A DNA stretch of 64,000 nt, taken from assembly GCA_965222005.1 (NCBI GenBank), contig OZ244935.1, positions 4,588,001-4,652,000 on the forward strand, given 5' to 3'. The notes beneath the pieces were generated by a model. That model was given only the letters and a program-made list of their open reading frames with translations, did not search any database and had not been told where the DNA came from. Both the position numbers and the translations under genes were made by a program. Positions 60,746 to 64,000 of the stretch are shown one piece after another. This DNA comes from CBDCTM01 sp965222005 (GTDB taxonomy: Bacteria; Bacteroidota; Bacteroidia; Chitinophagales; Saprospiraceae). The stretch's first letter is position 1; the number at the start of each line of letters is the position of its first letter.

Positions 60746-62494
60746 ATGATCAACCACCTTTGTATTACCTCAAGTCTTGTCTTCAGCCTTTTATTGAGCA
60801 GCTTTAGCAGCCAGGCTTTTGAAGTTTCCAACGTTTTTCCCAAAAACCTTTCCGTCTCCAACCCCACCAATGTTACCATCCGTGTCACGTTCGATGAGGC
60901 CATCAATCCTGCCACGCTGGACTATAGCCACTTCAAAGTATTCGGCCGTTGGTCAGGGCCTGCCGAAGTGGCCTTCACCATTTCCAGCGATGGGAAATCC
61001 ATCGAATTGGTCCCTTTCAAACACTACTTTGCAGGTGAATGGGTTGCCGTAAACATTGTACGCTCCACACAATCCTCCGGCGGCCAAAGCCTGGCTAAAG
61101 CCTATGCCTGGAACTTTTGGATCGCTACTTCTCCCGGCAGCCTGCTACAGCAAGAACTCAAAACAATTCCCCTTCGGAATCCCGGTGAGGGCCTTTTGCA
61201 AACCTATGGTGCTTATGCAGGTGATCTCAATAACGATGGCTTTTCCGACCTCACCGTCATCAACGAAACTTCAGACGATCTGAGGATTCTACTCAACGAT
61301 GGCGCAGGCGACTATCAGGATTTCATTCTTCACTCTATGGGAAGCAGCACTCCCAGCCCCAATGAAGGGGCTGATTTTGATGGCGATGGAGAAATCGATC
61401 TGGCCGTTTGCACGGCTCACGATAATGAATTGCGCATCCTCTTTGGGGATGGTAGCGGCCACTTTGAATCAATGGACGTATATGAAACGGGAGCATTTGC
61501 CCGCGGGCTAGGCGTACTGGATGCCAATGGGGATGGCCATGATGACGTAATCATTGCCAATCGCAGCAGCAGCAATATGTACCTCTATATCAATGATGGC
61601 ACCGGCCATTTTAATGCAACAATCTTCAACCCGGATGGAACGGGAGAGTCGGGCCTGGCAGTGGCCGATGCCAACAATGACGGGATCATGGATTTGTTTG
61701 TAGGCTATTATACCAGTCGCGAAATTGGTATCCTGCTAGGCGATGGAGAAGGAGGTTTTACACAGACTAGCAAGCAAACGGTGAGTGGCCAACCCTGGAT
61801 GATGGCCGCAGCCGACATCAATGGCGATGGCTTTGCCGATGTGGTATCGGCCAATTCCAGCGGCAATATTACCGTCACCTTATTGGGAGACGGACAAGGC
61901 GGATTGAGCCTTCCGGCCAATTACCCCATTACCGGCACGGCCTTCCAACTGGCTATTGATCTGGGCGACCTGGATGGAGATGGGGATTTGGATATGGTCA
62001 CCAGCAACTATGGCAGCGTCAACTATACTGTTTTTGAAAATGATGGAAACGGCCATTTTGATGTGGCCACACTACTGCCGGGGGCCAATCTGGCCAGCTG
62101 CGCCATCCTTCACGATCGCGACAATGACGGCGACCTGGATATTAGCGGTACCGATGAAGGAGATGATGTGGTGATTCTTTTTGAAAATTCGGGGCCGAGT
62201 ATAGTGGTCGATCCAAAAGCTCAGTTTCAGCTAAACGTATATCCCAACCCTACTGCCTCCAAGCTCCACATCAGCTACGAACTGAAAACCGCTGCGCAGG
62301 TAGAGTTGGCCCTTTACGATTTGCATGGCAGGCTCGTAAGCCAGATTTTTTCAGAGCCCAAAGCCAGTGGCTTGCATTTCGACGGCTGGCAGCCACCAGG
62401 CAGCCTGGCTGAGAGCATGGCCAAAGGCCAATACGTTTTAATAATGAAAGTGGATGAATATACCCTCGCTCAAAAGATCACTTGGGCGAAGTAG
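60746..62494 (+). CDS. Secreted FG-GAP/VCBS repeat protein with SbsA Ig-like domain and T9SS sorting tail
   Basis: 582 residues from the ATG at 60746 (the frame opens at a TTG). A signal peptide ends near SSQAFE. An SbsA-type Ig-like domain (about 28-130) has VFPKNLSVSNPTNVTIRVTF. Then about seven FG-GAP/VCBS repeats follow, each with an Asp-rich calcium loop like DLNNDGFSDL, DFDGDGEIDL and DLDGDGDLDM, as in integrin-type propellers. The C-terminal region QLNVYPNPTASKLHISYEL is a type A sorting domain. Function unknown; a calcium-stabilised surface or secreted protein. The next gene is a paralogue. Confidence 0.88.
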   Translation: MINHLCITSSLVFSLLLSSFSSQAFEVSNVFPKNLSVSNPTNVTIRVTFDEAINPATLDYSHFKVFGRWSGPAEVAFTISSDGKSIELVPFKHYFAGEWVAVNIVRSTQSSGGQSLAKAYAWNFWIATSPGSLLQQELKTIPLRNPGEGLLQTYGAYAGDLNNDGFSDLTVINETSDDLRILLNDGAGDYQDFILHSMGSSTPSPNEGADFDGDGEIDLAVCTAHDNELRILFGDGSGHFESMDVYETGAFARGLGVLDANGDGHDDVIIANRSSSNMYLYINDGTGHFNATIFNPDGTGESGLAVADANNDGIMDLFVGYYTSREIGILLGDGEGGFTQTSKQTVSGQPWMMAAADINGDGFADVVSANSSGNITVTLLGDGQGGLSLPANYPITGTAFQLAIDLGDLDGDGDLDMVTSNYGSVNYTVFENDGNGHFDVATLLPGANLASCAILHDRDNDGDLDISGTDEGDDVVILFENSGPSIVVDPKAQFQLNVYPNPTASKLHISYELKTAAQVELALYDLHGRLVSQIFSEPKASGLHFDGWQPPGSLAESMAKGQYVLIMKVDEYTLAQKITWAK

Positions 62495-62530
62495 TCATGT
62501 ATAATCATTTGATTGTCAATACAATACATT

Positions 62531-64000
62531 ATGAAAATCCTCCTGCATATTCTGTCATTCCTGCTTTGCTTGCCAAGCCTGCTGCCCGGGCAGCACTGGG
62601 TACAAAGTATCACACCTGCGCAAAATGCCATCGCCCTGCAAGATAATACCAGCTTCATCATAGAGTTCTCCGAAGTTATTGATAATAGTAGCCTTTCAGC
62701 CACTTCCATCAAAATAATTGGAGAGCACAATGGTTATTACAATTTTGTAAAAGCCTTCCAGTCGCCCTCCTCACTCACCTTGACACCTACTGAGAACTTT
62801 CGCCCGGGCGAGCAAATCACGCTGATATTGACCCGCAGCATCCAAAACAATAGCGGCACCAGCATGCCTTCGGCTTTTATCGCCACTTACCAGATAGCGA
62901 GTTGGGGCCTGTTTGGCGATTTCAGCGCCATCGAGCTAGCTACAGCTACTGAACCTTATGCACTTGCCGCAGCTGATTTTGATTCCGATGGCGATGTGGA
63001 TCTTGTCACGGCTAATCGTGGCTCACATAACATTAGCTTTCTAAGAAACGATGGCAATACCACCTTTTCGCCTACATTATACCCTGTTGGGCTCAATCCC
63101 GAAGATATAGCAACAGGGGATTTTGATGCCGATGGCCACATTGATCTGGCCGTTGCCTGTGCAGGAGGCGATGAAATTTATTTGCTGGAAAATACGGGCC
63201 TGTCGGGGCTCAGGTTTCAAACATCACAAATGCTGGATATTGGCGAGCCGCCACATGGCATTGCTTCCAATGACCTGGATGGCGACGGCGATCTTGACCT
63301 GCTTGTATCCACCTTCAGTAGCGGAAAAGTCATTAGCCTGATGAATAATGGCAGTGGTGCTTTTTCCAATTCCGCAACCAATTTTACCGGATCGCTATTG
63401 GAGAAAGCCATCCTCAAAGATGTCAACAATGACGGTGATCTCGATGCCGCCATCTGCAGCTTTGGCTTTGGCAAATTATTTATTTTGGAAAACAACGGCA
63501 GCGGAGAGCTGGACGAATTGAACGATATTACCCTAGGCAGCCAGCCACACATTCCTGCTTCTGCCGATCTCAATGCCGATGGGTTTGAAGACATCATCGT
63601 GCCCAACTCATCTCCCAACAATTTGCATATCCTGCTCAACAACGGCACCGCTTCCTTCAATCTGGCACCGATTTTTTCGGTCTCAGCTACTCCCTGGGCC
63701 GTTACAACTTTTGATATGGAGGCTGATGGAGATATGGATGTGGCTGTGACTGCCAGAGGCTCGGAGCAAGTCGTGGTTTTAGCCAATGATGGGCAAGGCA
63801 ATTTGGCTTTCCACCAGGGCTTGCCAACTGGCAGCCTTCCCGGTATGCTCATCGCAGCCGATTTTGACGGAAATGAGACAGAAGACCTGGCCGTTTGCAA
63901 TGAGCAAAGCAACACTGTATCGATATTTTTTAACGAGATACTTGGAGCTGCGGAGGAAGCCGATCCGTTGGCCGTTACACTTAGGCTGGGGCCCAACCCG
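62531..64000 (+). CDS. Secreted FG-GAP/VCBS repeat protein, 3' end cut by window
   Basis: At least 490 residues, starting 36 bp after the previous stop at ATG 62531. It has a signal peptide (ILSFLLCLPSLLPGQ), the same SbsA-type Ig-like domain (TPAQNAIALQDNTSFIIEF) and FG-GAP repeats with loops DFDSDGDVDL, DFDADGHIDL, DLDGDGDLDL and DVNNDGDLDA. The window ends within LRLGPNP, the beginning of the T9SS type A sorting domain, so only about 70-80 residues should be missing. It is a tandem paralogue of the preceding gene and probably co-transcribed with it. Confidence 0.88.
   Translation, partial: MKILLHILSFLLCLPSLLPGQHWVQSITPAQNAIALQDNTSFIIEFSEVIDNSSLSATSIKIIGEHNGYYNFVKAFQSPSSLTLTPTENFRPGEQITLILTRSIQNNSGTSMPSAFIATYQIASWGLFGDFSAIELATATEPYALAAADFDSDGDVDLVTANRGSHNISFLRNDGNTTFSPTLYPVGLNPEDIATGDFDADGHIDLAVACAGGDEIYLLENTGLSGLRFQTSQMLDIGEPPHGIASNDLDGDGDLDLLVSTFSSGKVISLMNNGSGAFSNSATNFTGSLLEKAILKDVNNDGDLDAAICSFGFGKLFILENNGSGELDELNDITLGSQPHIPASADLNADGFEDIIVPNSSPNNLHILLNNGTASFNLAPIFSVSATPWAVTTFDMEADGDMDVAVTARGSEQVVVLANDGQGNLAFHQGLPTGSLPGMLIAADFDGNETEDLAVCNEQSNTVSIFFNEILGAAEEADPLAVTLRLGPNP

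Noticed and set aside
1..64000. CRISPR array, prophage or integrated conjugative element
   Set aside because: No regularly spaced repeats, cas genes, integrase, phage or conjugation genes were found.

Overview
The window looks like chromosome of a Bacteroidota bacterium, most likely of the Saprospiraceae/Lewinella type. The evidence is the gene content: type IX secretion (T9SS) substrates with C-terminal sorting domains, a gliding-motility-associated C-terminal (CHU_C) adhesin with SprB-type repeats beside a PorP/SprF protein, GldC, a hybrid one-protein two-component system with a propeller sensor, and a TonB-dependent receptor. Several upstream regions also carry the Bacteroidota -7 element TAnnTTTG. 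The lineage is an inference from these families. No rRNA, tRNA, CRISPR array, transposase or phage gene was seen. Many of the longest reading frames open at TTG codons or in non-coding leaders, so several starts given here are internal ATGs.

Layout. 1-10 kb: a truncated GT2 glycosyltransferase, a PLP sulfur-amino-acid lyase, an MBL hydrolase, two small unknown genes, a YhhQ-type transporter, an MFS transporter, a Rossmann oxidoreductase, gldC, the SRP RNA and a fructose-6-phosphate aldolase/transaldolase. 9-24 kb: an adhesin-PorP/SprF operon, an alpha/beta hydrolase, a 1365-residue hybrid sensor/AraC regulator and a large secreted beta-helix protein. 24-34 kb: a BlaI/M56 repressor-protease pair with its operators, a phosphoesterase, a periplasmic coiled-coil protein, pccB, a GT2-GT39-TPR fusion and an aminotransferase. 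34.6-42.4 kb: a VTT membrane protein, a ferritin-like enzyme and an unknown partner, convergent with a DUF917 protein and a large dual-cyclase/ATPase/TPR protein. 42.6-57 kb: a TonB receptor, two secreted proteins sharing a dockerin/cohesin-like tail, M50 protease, thioesterase, MFS, LipB and an FMN-dependent alpha-hydroxy-acid oxidase. 57-64 kb: a T9SS cargo, two tiny double-glycine peptide genes, an EAD11-like protein with a membrane tail, and two FG-GAP cargo genes, the last cut by the window end.

How the genes work together. Much of the window serves the cell surface: about seven proteins look like T9SS cargo or its outer-membrane partner. Housekeeping functions (SRP RNA, lipoate attachment, propionyl-CoA carboxylation, queuosine precursor uptake) are interspersed. 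The least expected items are the tandem peptides with an identical NSCPPPIEDY core, the EAD11-like conflict-type protein, the ferritin-like/DUF917/cyclase neighbourhood, and a set of non-coding repeats (a 161-bp inverted pair and MITE-like elements with terminal inverted repeats) in the longer intergenic gaps.
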